The notes beneath the pieces are model-generated. The model did no database searches. It saw nothing but the letters and a program-made list of their open reading frames with translations, and had not been told where the DNA came from. The position numbers and the translations under genes are program-made. Positions 1 through 5,308 of a DNA stretch of 5,677 bases are shown here, piece after piece. The stretch comes from Oscillospiraceae bacterium. GTDB taxonomy: Bacteria; Bacillota; Clostridia; Oscillospirales; Ruminococcaceae. How positions within the stretch are numbered: the stretch's first letter is position 1; each line of letters opens with the position of its first letter. Location of the stretch: NCBI GenBank assembly GCA_009782665.1, contig WRIP01000100.1, positions 1 to 5,677 on the forward strand, given 5' to 3'.

Positions 1-1517
1 GGGCCCTGTTCCTTTCCAATAAGCAGTTGATATATATTCTTGAAGAAGGCTGCCTGTAGCTTCTTCTTTTCTTTTGCATCCTCAATCTCTCCGAAGACCT
101 GTGAAGGTACAGCATATATCATCTGATTGAGTTCATCTAGTTGGTACTCATTATCCGATAAGTTTTGATATAAGGTGGCAATCTCATCCTTCTCAGATTG
201 CGAGAGCTGATCATACACCTCCCAGTTACGATGAACTGGCAGATGATTAACACTCTCAGGGCTACACATGTTAAGCCAGTTCTGGGCGAGGCTAAGCCGT
301 CTAGAAAATTCGGCTATTGTATACGGAGTTCCTATCTTGGAAAACACTGTTTCGAGCACCTCTGCATTGAAGTTAACCACCGACCCGAACTGCACTAACC
401 AGGTCATCGGTACAGTGTTTATTGTCCTGTCATTCACCTTACAATTTTCTATTATCGCCGTATCCAGTTCATTAGCACTGCCATTAATGACTGAACTATA
501 CACCCGATCGAACTCGGTATACTGCCTTAAGATACCTCCATCAAAGCAGAAATCGAATGAATGTAGCGGATCAGTTCTCGAATACAGCCATAGTATGACC
601 TCAGGCTCATATATCTGAAGCAGTGTTTTCGGAGTGAGATTCAAGCCTGTAGAACCGGACATCTTCCCGGCAACACCCTTTAGTCCTATAAAGCTATATC
701 CCTGAAAGATTGGCTCAGTTATCCTGAAGATCTCCTGCGCTATAATTCTGGATGTTTGAAAACTACCCATCGGGGACGCATGATCCGCTCCTCCTGGTTC
801 AAAGTCCACCCCTTCATAACCCCAACGCATGGCCCAGTCGACCTTCCAAGCCAGCTTACAGTTGTATTCGGTATTGAAGTCAAACTCTGCGGTATGCCCG
901 CATTTACAGGAATATGTGGCAGTGTGACTAATATCATCATAGACATCAATGCTAGTGGTATCTCGACCACATACCGGACAGTAGATGGTAACAGGATAGT
1001 AGTTTTCTCGTTCACCTTCCACTGAGTCTTGTGTTCTGAATTTAGCAAGAATATCAAATATCCTGCTGCGTTCATCTAGTGCTAGCAGTATCTCTTTAGT
1101 ATATTTCCCAGATTTATACATCTCGGTTTGGTTTCGGTAATCTGGTTGAATCCCGAAGTCAATCAAACTGTCGGCAAACTCTGCTTCAAAATGATCGGAA
1201 TAGCTTTTAGCATCATCCTCAAAGGGATTCGGTATCCCCGACAACGGGTATCCGATATACTTTTCCCATCCAGACGTTATCTCACCTACATTGACCGGAA
1301 TCTTGCGAAGACGATCGTAGTTATCCCAACTGTGCAGTAATTTCGCTTTCTTTCCGAGTTTTCTCAGGGCCAACACCACGAAGTAGCTGGTAGCAACATC
1401 ACGGAAGTTACCTATATGGATGGAACCGGAAGGGCTAATACCGGCCGCACATACATACTCTTCCTTATTTGGATTTCTCTTTATTATCTGCCATGCCAGT
1501 GTTTCTGCCCAATGCAT
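1..1517 (-). CDS. lysK: Class I lysine--tRNA ligase (LysRS1), 3' end cut by window edge
   Basis: Charges tRNA-Lys with lysine in the cytoplasm, using the class I (Rossmann-fold) enzyme of archaea and some bacteria rather than the usual class II LysS. The ATG at 1517 is preceded four bases away by AGAGGTG, and 505 codons are visible without a stop. Seen in the translation: the ATP-binding HIGH-type motif HIGN at residues 34-37 within SPSGSIHIGNFRDV; a zinc-finger-like insert with C180, C183, C204, C206 and H208; VDWAMRWGYEGVDFEPGGADHAS, the family's active-site region; and the KMSKS-equivalent KMSGS at residues 285-289, followed by TGLNLTP. The family is about 520-540 residues, so only a short C-terminal tail is missing off the left edge. 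An alternative label is lysS. A separate promoter and leader lie upstream, so it is probably transcribed on its own. The family call is firm; whether the genome also has a class II enzyme cannot be seen. Confidence 0.95.
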   Translation of the reverse strand, partial: MHWAETLAWQIIKRNPNKEEYVCAAGISPSGSIHIGNFRDVATSYFVVLALRKLGKKAKLLHSWDNYDRLRKIPVNVGEITSGWEKYIGYPLSGIPNPFEDDAKSYSDHFEAEFADSLIDFGIQPDYRNQTEMYKSGKYTKEILLALDERSRIFDILAKFRTQDSVEGERENYYPVTIYCPVCGRDTTSIDVYDDISHTATYSCKCGHTAEFDFNTEYNCKLAWKVDWAMRWGYEGVDFEPGGADHASPMGSFQTSRIIAQEIFRITEPIFQGYSFIGLKGVAGKMSGSTGLNLTPKTLLQIYEPEVILWLYSRTDPLHSFDFCFDGGILRQYTEFDRVYSSVINGSANELDTAIIENCKVNDRTINTVPMTWLVQFGSVVNFNAEVLETVFSKIGTPYTIAEFSRRLSLAQNWLNMCSPESVNHLPVHRNWEVYDQLSQSEKDEIATLYQNLSDNEYQLDELNQMIYAVPSQVFGEIEDAKEKKKLQAAFFKNIYQLLIGKEQG

Positions 1518-1521
1518 TGTT

Positions 1522-1528
1522 CACCTCT
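1522..1528 (-). promoter_or_regulatory. Ribosome binding site of lysK
   Basis: AGAGGTG ends four bases before the ATG at 1517 and fixes that start. The same heptamer precedes the aldo/keto reductase gene at 5117-5111. Confidence 0.8.
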
Positions 1529-1542
1529 AAAAATATATGTTT

Positions 1543-1572
1543 TGCATGGTCGGTTTGAACCCGACTAATGCA
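1543..1572 (-). other. Imperfect inverted repeat / leader hairpin upstream of lysK
   Basis: On the minus strand TGCAT (1572-1568) pairs with ATGCA (1547-1543), and inside it GTCGG (1565-1561) pairs with CCGAC (1553-1549) around a seven-base GTTCAAA loop, with a TA/C internal bulge. It lies between the candidate -10 box and the ribosome binding site. Transcription from that -10 box would begin near 1567, so only the inner stem would be fully in the RNA. The element may therefore act as DNA (a protein site) or as a hairpin at the mRNA 5' end. No T-box consensus is visible. Function unknown. Confidence 0.45.
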
Positions 1573-1573
1573 T

Positions 1574-1603
1574 ATTATTCCACGTTAGGTGGTCTATCGT
1601 CAA
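1574..1603 (-). promoter_or_regulatory. Candidate sigma-70-type promoter of lysK
   Basis: A -35-like TTGACG (1603-1598) and a -10-like AATAAT (1579-1574) are separated by 18 bp, which places the start of transcription near 1567 and gives lysK a leader of about 50 bases. The spacer contains CCAC-N5-GTGG (1592-1580), a small inverted repeat. The left target duplication of the insertion sequence ends 7 bp beyond the -35 box, so the promoter core is intact. It is predicted from the sequence only. Confidence 0.55.
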
Positions 1604-1610
1604 GTAATCC

Positions 1611-1619
1611 TCACTACCT
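1611..1619. repeat. Target-site duplication, left copy (TCACTACCT)
   Basis: TCACTACCT directly abuts the left GGG end of the insertion sequence and recurs exactly at 3112-3120 beyond the right end. Nine bases is the length obtained with symmetrical GGG/CCC ends. Because two more C bases match on the left-hand side, the formal ambiguity is 9-11 bp. Confidence 0.93.
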
Positions 1620-1643
1620 GGGTGCAACTTCAAATAGCGTGCA
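1620..1643. repeat. Terminal inverted repeat, left end of the IS
   Basis: Reads inward GGGTGCAACTT, then CAA, then ATAGCGTGCA. It matches the right end at 21 of 24 positions; the three mismatches are consecutive (1631-1633). The transposase stop codon (TGA, 1632-1630) lies inside this repeat. Confidence 0.93.
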
Positions 1644-2799
1644 AATTAACAGTGCTTATGTATTTACTAACATGTTGCTCCCATAGATCACTCTCTTCTT
1701 TTGCTTTTAAAGTTAAAAGATACTGAGCATTTACTACATCCCAGCTTTGTCCTGCTTGCTTACATCTTTTTTGTAGTACTGTCTTGTTTCCACTTTCTAC
1801 AGAACCACTACCAATAAACCAACCATTCTGACGATATAGTTCGTAGTCCACCTTATCTTTGTTGTTTAGTAGGTATATGTACGGATTAACTATTCCTGGA
1901 GGTAATTTTGTATCTTTGTACTCTTCAAGCATATTAAGTGCCTGCGCAGTCTTACTTTTGCGTAACAATCCTGCTATAGTCTCTGCCCATTTGGTATACT
2001 CTGTAACGTTGTTGGGATATAGATGTTTAGCAAAGACATATAGGTTCTCTTTTAGATGAAAGAAATCTAATATCTGTATTGCATCTGGAAATAGCTCAAG
2101 ACACATATTGCGTATCCATGTGGCACCATCACCGATTATGACAACCTGTGTATATCTGCCATATCCATTACGTACAGCACATTCTATTAGAAACTTCTTG
2201 AACTCATTCACACTGCCTATATAACTCACATATTCCTTCTTCAATATATCATGTGTCTCTCCATCTTTTCGAAGCTTTAGATCCTTACTACTGAAGACTA
2301 ACCCTAGTTTGTTTTCTCTCCATGTAGAGCCCTCATCATCCTTTATTCGTGTGTTTATTGCAGCTCCTTCTGTCATTATGTATAACACACCCGGTATATC
2401 CCTCTCATATGGAATATCCTTCATATTCTTGTATATATCCTGTGCTCTTCGGAGATCCTCTTCATATACTACCTTCCCTACGTAGTAGGTTACTTTGCGT
2501 ATCAAGTCATCAGTGATACTTACTCCGTATATCTTTTGCAATATTCTTTCTGCCATTTTAAAGGAAGTCTGGTTCTGTCCCCAAAAGGCTACTTCAATCA
2601 TCATCTGTCGCGTCATCTTGAATGGTAGTTTATCTATTCCTAGATATTCATCAAGTGGTACTACCTCCTTTGGACCTTCGGTTTCTCCTTCCAGACGTAG
2701 TATGCTTCTATTAATTGTCAATGAACCATGAAGAGTTATTATTGTCTTCTTTCTCTTACCACCATTTCTGGGACTAAATCCTAAACTTCTGAGTTGTGT
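1630..2799 (-). CDS. IS transposase, ORF B (catalytic part; joined to ORF A by -1 frameshift)
   Basis: DDE-type transposase catalytic region. The frame is open from the A9 run (2799) to a TGA at 1632-1630 inside the left terminal repeat. The first possible start in this frame after the run is a TTG at 2721 with no good ribosome site, and the conserved sequence GFSPRNGGKRKKTIITLHGSL lies upstream of it. Translation therefore most likely enters from ORF A by a -1 shift, giving a 466-residue protein, normal for ISKra4-type enzymes. In that numbering: LGIDKLPFKMTRQMMIEVAFWGQ (N-terminal conserved block), VLYIMTEGAA with E221 where related enzymes have Asp, STWRENKLGLVFSSKDL, IIGDGATWIRN with D301, ILDFFHLKENL, and GSGSVESGNK with E412 followed by LQKRCKQAGQSW. 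D301 and E412 look like catalytic acids. The E221 substitution may reduce or abolish activity. Confidence 0.9.
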   Translation of the reverse strand, partial: TQLRSLGFSPRNGGKRKKTIITLHGSLTINRSILRLEGETEGPKEVVPLDEYLGIDKLPFKMTRQMMIEVAFWGQNQTSFKMAERILQKIYGVSITDDLIRKVTYYVGKVVYEEDLRRAQDIYKNMKDIPYERDIPGVLYIMTEGAAINTRIKDDEGSTWRENKLGLVFSSKDLKLRKDGETHDILKKEYVSYIGSVNEFKKFLIECAVRNGYGRYTQVVIIGDGATWIRNMCLELFPDAIQILDFFHLKENLYVFAKHLYPNNVTEYTKWAETIAGLLRKSKTAQALNMLEEYKDTKLPPGIVNPYIYLLNNKDKVDYELYRQNGWFIGSGSVESGNKTVLQKRCKQAGQSWDVVNAQYLLTLKAKEESDLWEQHVSKYISTVNLHAI

Positions 2800-3029
2800 T
2801 TTTTTTTGCGTAGTAACGCTTTCTCAGGCAAGCTATTTACTACTTCGTTATACATGTGTTCTATCGCTTCATCATTACTCCTACGTAGCTTTCCCATCTG
2901 TTCTTCCAGTTTATCTATATTAATTCCATTATTATCATACAATGATTCCAAGGTATTATAGTTGTCTTCTACATTCAGACGTATTGTATCAAGCGTTTTA
3001 TCTATTATCTGATCTTTAACTACCTTCAT
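2781..3029 (-). CDS. IS transposase, ORF A (N-terminal part, 82 aa)
   Basis: Encodes the N-terminal segment of the split transposase. It is largely helical and charged (KDQIIDKTLDTIRLNVEDNYNTLESL, then IDKLEEQMGKLRRSNDEAIEHMYNEVV), probably contributing to DNA binding or oligomerisation. The ATG at 3029 is preferred over the in-frame ATG at 3047, because GGAGGTG (3040-3034) lies five bases before it and a promoter sits just upstream. Zero-frame translation passes through AAA AAA AAA (2807-2799) and stops at TAG 2783-2781, giving 82 residues. A -1 slip on the A run leaves after residue 77 and continues into ORF B. The element's own promoter and strong ribosome site point to a functional arrangement rather than decay, though a one-base indel in the A run would look the same. 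Confidence 0.8.
   Translation of the reverse strand: MKVVKDQIIDKTLDTIRLNVEDNYNTLESLYDNNGINIDKLEEQMGKLRRSNDEAIEHMYNEVVNSLPEKALLRKKKHNSEV
2799..2807 (-). other. Slippery A9 run: candidate -1 frameshift site of the transposase
   Basis: Nine consecutive A on the minus strand are read CGC AAA AAA AAA CAC in the ORF A frame. This includes the bacterial slippery heptamer A AAA AAA in the correct phase (P-site AAA, A-site AAA). A -1 slip gives RKKK-TQLRSLGFSPRN and restores the conserved transposase sequence. RNA polymerase slippage on A9 would produce the same fusion. I see only a weak possible stem downstream (AACT/AGTT) and no strong stimulatory Shine-Dalgarno-like site upstream. Confidence 0.75.
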
Positions 3030-3033
3030 AAGG

Positions 3034-3040
3034 CACCTCC
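3034..3040 (-). promoter_or_regulatory. Ribosome binding site deciding the transposase start
   Basis: GGAGGTG ends five bases before the ATG at 3029. The alternative in-frame ATG at 3047 lies upstream of this site and so cannot be served by it. Confidence 0.8.
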
Positions 3041-3054
3041 ATTCCATGCCTTAA

Positions 3055-3083
3055 AGTATAGCAGTTATCTTATATATTGTAAA
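3055..3083 (-). promoter_or_regulatory. Internal promoter of the IS transposase
   Basis: TTTACA (3083-3078) and TATACT (3060-3055) are separated by exactly 17 bp, a near-consensus sigma-70 promoter lying just inside the right terminal repeat. The start of transcription would fall near 3048, giving a leader of about 20 bases that contains the ribosome site. Confidence 0.7.
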
Positions 3084-3087
3084 TATA

Positions 3088-3111
3088 TGCACGCTATAAT
3101 AAGTTGCACCC
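3088..3111. repeat. Terminal inverted repeat, right end of the IS
   Basis: Reading inward from 3111 on the minus strand: GGGTGCAACTT, then ATT, then ATAGCGTGCA. This matches the left end at 21 of 24 positions. The transposase promoter begins five bases further in. Confidence 0.93.
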
Positions 3112-3120
3112 TCACTACCT
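3112..3120. repeat. Target-site duplication, right copy (TCACTACCT)
   Basis: Exact copy of 1611-1619, immediately outside the CCC end of the insertion sequence. Removing the element and one copy joins the region after the UxuA-like terminator directly to the lysK promoter. Confidence 0.93.
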
Positions 3121-3143
3121 AATATCGCGAACTCATCGCAAAC

Positions 3144-3192
3144 AAAAAACTCCTTCGATACTGTAGAGCAGATATCCGAAGGAGTTTTTTTT
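3144..3192 (-). terminator. Intrinsic terminator of the UxuA-like gene (bidirectional)
   Basis: ACTCCTTCG (3185-3177) pairs with CGAAGGAGT (3157-3149), a 9-bp stem extendable by ATA/TAT across a one-base bulge, with a loop that includes TCTGCTCTACAG. On the minus strand it is followed by TTTTTTG; on the plus strand by a run of eight T, so it would work in both directions. The stem begins 22 bp after the TAA of the UxuA-like gene and closes the reductase/dehydratase operon. Confidence 0.9.
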
Positions 3193-3207
3193 CGGTTATG
3201 ATATCTT

Positions 3208-4182
3208 TTATCTACCTAGTTCATATTCTGCTGCGTTTAGCAATGCTTTGGCATAACCGTTTGCATATGCAAAAGCTGCATCCTTTCCTCCATAGCTTTC
3301 AGTGAAGGTTGGGACATGATCAACCGTCAAATAGCCATCATACGAGCATTCTACCAATGTCTTCATGACCTCATACATGTTCATATATCCATCCTCAATC
3401 AGTGTCTCTTCAAAGAAAGGATGTGTTGCGCTGACATTGCGAAAATGTACTATGAGCACCTTGCCATTAGAAACAAACTCCTGAATGTCAGATAGTAGAT
3501 CACCGAATGCTGGACCACCTTCCAGCCAACAACCGATACACATCTTCATTCCGAGAAACTCATTATCTGAGACTAGTTCAAAAGCTCTGCGATAGTCATC
3601 CGAACAATGTATCAGGTTATATATCCCAAGTAGTGATGGCACCGGAGGATCACAGGGATGTAACGCAATCTTTACCCCTACCTCTTCACATACCGGCAAC
3701 GCCCTATCTAGGAAATACTTAAAGTTATCCCATGTCTCTTCTTCGGTAAACTGTTTTCGATGAGAAAACGGAAGTGTTTTCAGTTCATTGATATCTACGA
3801 TTCTCCCCTTTGCTCCTCGGGTATGAGTTCCGACTGTAAATCGAGAAGACAACACCTGATTGGGTTCCCAGGTCATATAGTTTATACCGATACCAGCCTT
3901 AGCAATAGCTCTAGTCAGCATATTATACCGGTCAATATGTTCATCCCTGTCACTAAAGCCAAGATGAATAGAAGGATTCTTATATATCTTGGTATTACTC
4001 AGATCAGATAGTATCAAATTATATCGTGATAATCGGTCCTTGAGTTTCATGATACCGTCATAGTTCGCATCATCGTCTGACATAATGGCGTAGACGTACC
4101 TTATCCCCTGTTGACTGATAAACTGCAGTCTTTCATCGGGATCGGTTGAACTAATTCCCTGTTGAATCTTAATATCGCTCAT
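3208..4182 (-). CDS. UxuA-like (mannonate dehydratase family) TIM-barrel enzyme
   Basis: A 324-residue soluble protein resembling D-mannonate dehydratase, which dehydrates mannonate to 2-keto-3-deoxygluconate with a divalent metal, and more broadly the xylose-isomerase-like TIM barrels. Family landmarks: KIALHPCDPPVPSLLGI (H175), MKMCIGCWLEGG (C215, the likely metal-ligand Cys of CTGS in UxuA), LIVHFRNVSATHPFFEE (H246) and LTVDHVPTF (D288-H289, matching the PDHG region), with YMNMYEVMKTLVECSYDGYL between the last two. All four presumed metal/substrate positions are kept, which argues for an active enzyme. It is shorter than many UxuA proteins (about 350-390), HPDDPPW is changed to HPCDPPV, and RPDHG to TVDHV, so the substrate may not be mannonate. 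ATG at 4182 follows AGGAG by seven bases. It is the second gene of a unit with the aldo/keto reductase, 85 bp downstream of it, and is followed by a terminator. No signal peptide. Confidence 0.82.
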   Translation of the reverse strand: MSDIKIQQGISSTDPDERLQFISQQGIRYVYAIMSDDDANYDGIMKLKDRLSRYNLILSDLSNTKIYKNPSIHLGFSDRDEHIDRYNMLTRAIAKAGIGINYMTWEPNQVLSSRFTVGTHTRGAKGRIVDINELKTLPFSHRKQFTEEETWDNFKYFLDRALPVCEEVGVKIALHPCDPPVPSLLGIYNLIHCSDDYRRAFELVSDNEFLGMKMCIGCWLEGGPAFGDLLSDIQEFVSNGKVLIVHFRNVSATHPFFEETLIEDGYMNMYEVMKTLVECSYDGYLTVDHVPTFTESYGGKDAAFAYANGYAKALLNAAEYELGR

Positions 4183-4226
4183 CGTCAGCTCCTACTGGAA
4201 TAATCTTTCAAGGATAAATGATACAG

Positions 4227-4254
4227 ATATTCTCTTCCTCGCGGAAGAGAATAT
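4227..4254 (-). other. Intercistronic 12-bp hairpin with GCGA (GNRA) tetraloop
   Basis: On the minus strand ATATTCTCTTCC pairs perfectly with GGAAGAGAATAT around the loop GCGA, a GNRA tetraloop closed by C-G in the transcribed orientation. It lies 13 bases after the stop codon of the aldo/keto reductase gene and upstream of the ribosome site of the UxuA-like gene. No U-run follows on either strand, so it is not a standard terminator. It may be a 3'-stability or processing element that sets different levels of the two products; this role is inferred. Confidence 0.75.
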
Positions 4255-4267
4255 GCAGTATAGGATA

Positions 4268-5104
4268 TTATCTTCTTGAGAAAGTATATGGGTCGGGTCC
4301 GGTACGGAAATCCTGATTAAGTGCATCGAGTGCGGCCATATCGTCGTCATCCAACACAAAATCGAATATGGACATGTTTTCTATCATCCGTTCCTTATGT
4401 GTGCTCTTGGGGATAGTGATGATACCCTGCTGGGTTACCCAACGGAGTACTACCTGTGCTGCAGTCTTCGAGTACTTCTCTCCGATTGATTTAACTAGAT
4501 CATTGCGTAACACCTCTCCGCCCTGCATTAACGGACTCCATGCTTCTACTGCAATACCGTGTTTTGCACAAAACTCTTGCAGTGGTACCTGGGTCAGGTA
4601 CGGATGAAGCTCAATCTGATTGACAGCAGGGATAATGCCGGTTTCTTCAAATAGTCTCTCGAGATGTACCGGCTCAAAGTTACAGATACCGATAGCGCGA
4701 ACTCTATTCTCTTCGTAGAGTTTCTCTAACGCTTTCCAACAATCGACATATTGATCATACATCGGTTGCGGCCAGTGAATTAGATACAGATCCAGATAAT
4801 CTAGACCCAAAAGTTCCAAACTCTTATCATAAGCTTTTAGGGTGCTATCATAACCCTGATCGACATTTGCCAGTTTGGTTGTGATGAAATAGTCATCTCT
4901 TTTTAATCCACTCTTCTTAAGAGCGCTTCCAACACCGCCTTCATTGCCATATCCGGCTGCGGTATCAATAGCACGATAACCAACTTCTAACGCCTTAAGT
5001 ACACTGGATTCTACCTCATCTCCATCCTGCATCTTCAGTACTCCAAGCCCGAGTTGTGGTATTACAACACCATTGTTCAGGGTAATGTTCGGTATTTCAT
5101 TCAT
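4268..5104 (-). CDS. Aldo/keto reductase, 2,5-diketo-D-gluconate reductase type
   Basis: NAD(P)H-dependent cytosolic reductase of carbonyl groups (AKR superfamily, AKR5-like), 278 residues from the ATG at 5104. That start is chosen over the in-frame GTG at 5113 because AGAGGTG (5117-5111) overlaps the GTG and sits six bases before the ATG. The complete catalytic tetrad is present: D47 and Y52 in AIDTAAGYGNE, K77 in ITTKL, H110 in YLIHWPQP. RAIGICNF (136-143), VNQIELHPYL (161-170) and the coenzyme-phosphate-binding block IPKSTHKERMIEN (231-243) follow in normal order, and the length is normal for DkgA-like enzymes. The real substrate cannot be read from sequence; members of this group reduce keto-sugars, methylglyoxal or other aldehydes. 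It is first in a probable operon with the UxuA-like gene, driven by the promoter at 5218-5189. That pairing suggests work on a sugar acid or keto-sugar rather than general detoxification. Confidence 0.92.
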   Translation of the reverse strand: MNEIPNITLNNGVVIPQLGLGVLKMQDGDEVESSVLKALEVGYRAIDTAAGYGNEGGVGSALKKSGLKRDDYFITTKLANVDQGYDSTLKAYDKSLELLGLDYLDLYLIHWPQPMYDQYVDCWKALEKLYEENRVRAIGICNFEPVHLERLFEETGIIPAVNQIELHPYLTQVPLQEFCAKHGIAVEAWSPLMQGGEVLRNDLVKSIGEKYSKTAAQVVLRWVTQQGIITIPKSTHKERMIENMSIFDFVLDDDDMAALDALNQDFRTGPDPYTFSRR

Positions 5105-5110
5105 TAATCT

Positions 5111-5117
5111 CACCTCT
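5111..5117 (-). promoter_or_regulatory. Ribosome binding site deciding the aldo/keto reductase start
   Basis: AGAGGTG ends six bases before the ATG at 5104. The upstream in-frame GTG (5113) is part of this site and therefore not the start. Confidence 0.8.
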
Positions 5118-5188
5118 TCAGTATTATTTCAAAATACCTGAGATGTTTTCTCAATTAGAATAACATCCAGAATTTTGCCTCTTCCCAT

Positions 5189-5218
5189 ATTATATCTAGA
5201 GAAGGTAGATATTATCAA
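5189..5218 (-). promoter_or_regulatory. Promoter of the reductase/UxuA-like operon
   Basis: TTGATA (5218-5213) and a perfect TATAAT (5194-5189) are separated by 18 bp. Transcription would start near 5182, leaving a leader of about 78 bases before the ATG. The leader includes a small TGAGA/TCTCA hairpin (5153-5139). It lies downstream of the rplQ terminator, so the operon is independently controlled. Confidence 0.75.
5192..5212. promoter_or_regulatory. Operator-like inverted repeat inside the promoter
   Basis: ATATCTA and TAGATAT form perfect 7-bp arms around a 7-bp centre (CCTTCTC on the minus strand). The 21-bp palindrome fills the spacer between the -35 and -10 boxes and overlaps the -10, the classical place for a repressor to block RNA polymerase. 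No regulator gene is in the window, so the binding protein is unknown. The arms are AT-rich, which raises the chance of coincidence. Confidence 0.5.
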
Positions 5219-5261
5219 GTGTTTTCCCTAATCCTTCTGTTTTTCTGGATTTACGTATTAC

Positions 5262-5291
5262 AAATAAAAGGAGTGCAGCGTGCTGCACTCC
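5262..5291 (-). terminator. Intrinsic terminator after rplQ
   Basis: GGAGTGCAG pairs perfectly with CTGCACTCC around a CACG loop (5291-5270) and is followed by TTTTATTT (5269-5262). It starts 17 bp after the rplQ stop codon and ends the ribosomal-protein operon. Confidence 0.93.
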
Positions 5292-5308
5292 GGACTATTT
5301 TTTCTTGA

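Larger units (their letters stand above)
1620..3111 (-). mobile_element. Complete insertion sequence, ISKra4-like family, 1492 bp
   Basis: All the parts of an autonomous IS are visible: 24-bp imperfect terminal inverted repeats beginning GGG (21/24 matches), a 9-bp direct target duplication on both sides, an internal promoter, and one transposase split over two frames with a slippery A9 run at the join. GGG ends, a 9-bp duplication, a length near 1.5 kb and the DDE-type motifs GDGATWIRN, ILDFFHLKE and GSGSVESGNK...KQAGQSW fit the ISKra4 family as I remember it; the related ISLre2/UPF0236 group is the alternative. It sits between the terminator of the UxuA-like gene and the lysK promoter, with the transposase reading toward lysK. 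The intact duplication suggests a fairly recent single insertion with no later rearrangement. Confidence 0.93.

Noticed and set aside
740..1075. Reading frame of 111 codons on the minus strand
   Set aside because: It lies out of frame inside lysK, has no family motifs or ribosome site, and the lysK frame through it encodes the zinc-binding insert and active-site region.
1549..1565. T-arm-like sequence GTCGG-GTTCAAA-CCGAC suggesting a tRNA gene upstream of lysK
   Set aside because: With the T-loop in its proper register the stem does not pair, and no acceptor, D or anticodon arms can be found around it on either strand. Kept only as a hairpin.
1518..1619. T-box riboswitch in front of lysK
   Set aside because: The leader is only about 50 bases and lacks the conserved T-box (AGGGTGG-type) sequence and a terminator/antiterminator pair.
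1604..1643. Outward-facing promoter formed by the IS end and driving lysK
   Set aside because: TTGAAG and TTGCAC in the repeat resemble -35 boxes, but no acceptable -10 lies 16-18 bp downstream; lysK has its own intact candidate promoter.
1630..2721. Stand-alone transposase starting at TTG 2721
   Set aside because: Conserved transposase sequence continues upstream of the TTG in the same frame back to the A9 run, and there is no ribosome site at 2721; the protein is better explained as the -1 frameshift product with ORF A.
4227..4254. Hairpin between the two operon genes as an intrinsic terminator
   Set aside because: No U-rich tract follows on either strand; the stem is strong but the downstream sequence is CTGTATCATT on the minus strand and GCAGTATAGG on the plus strand.
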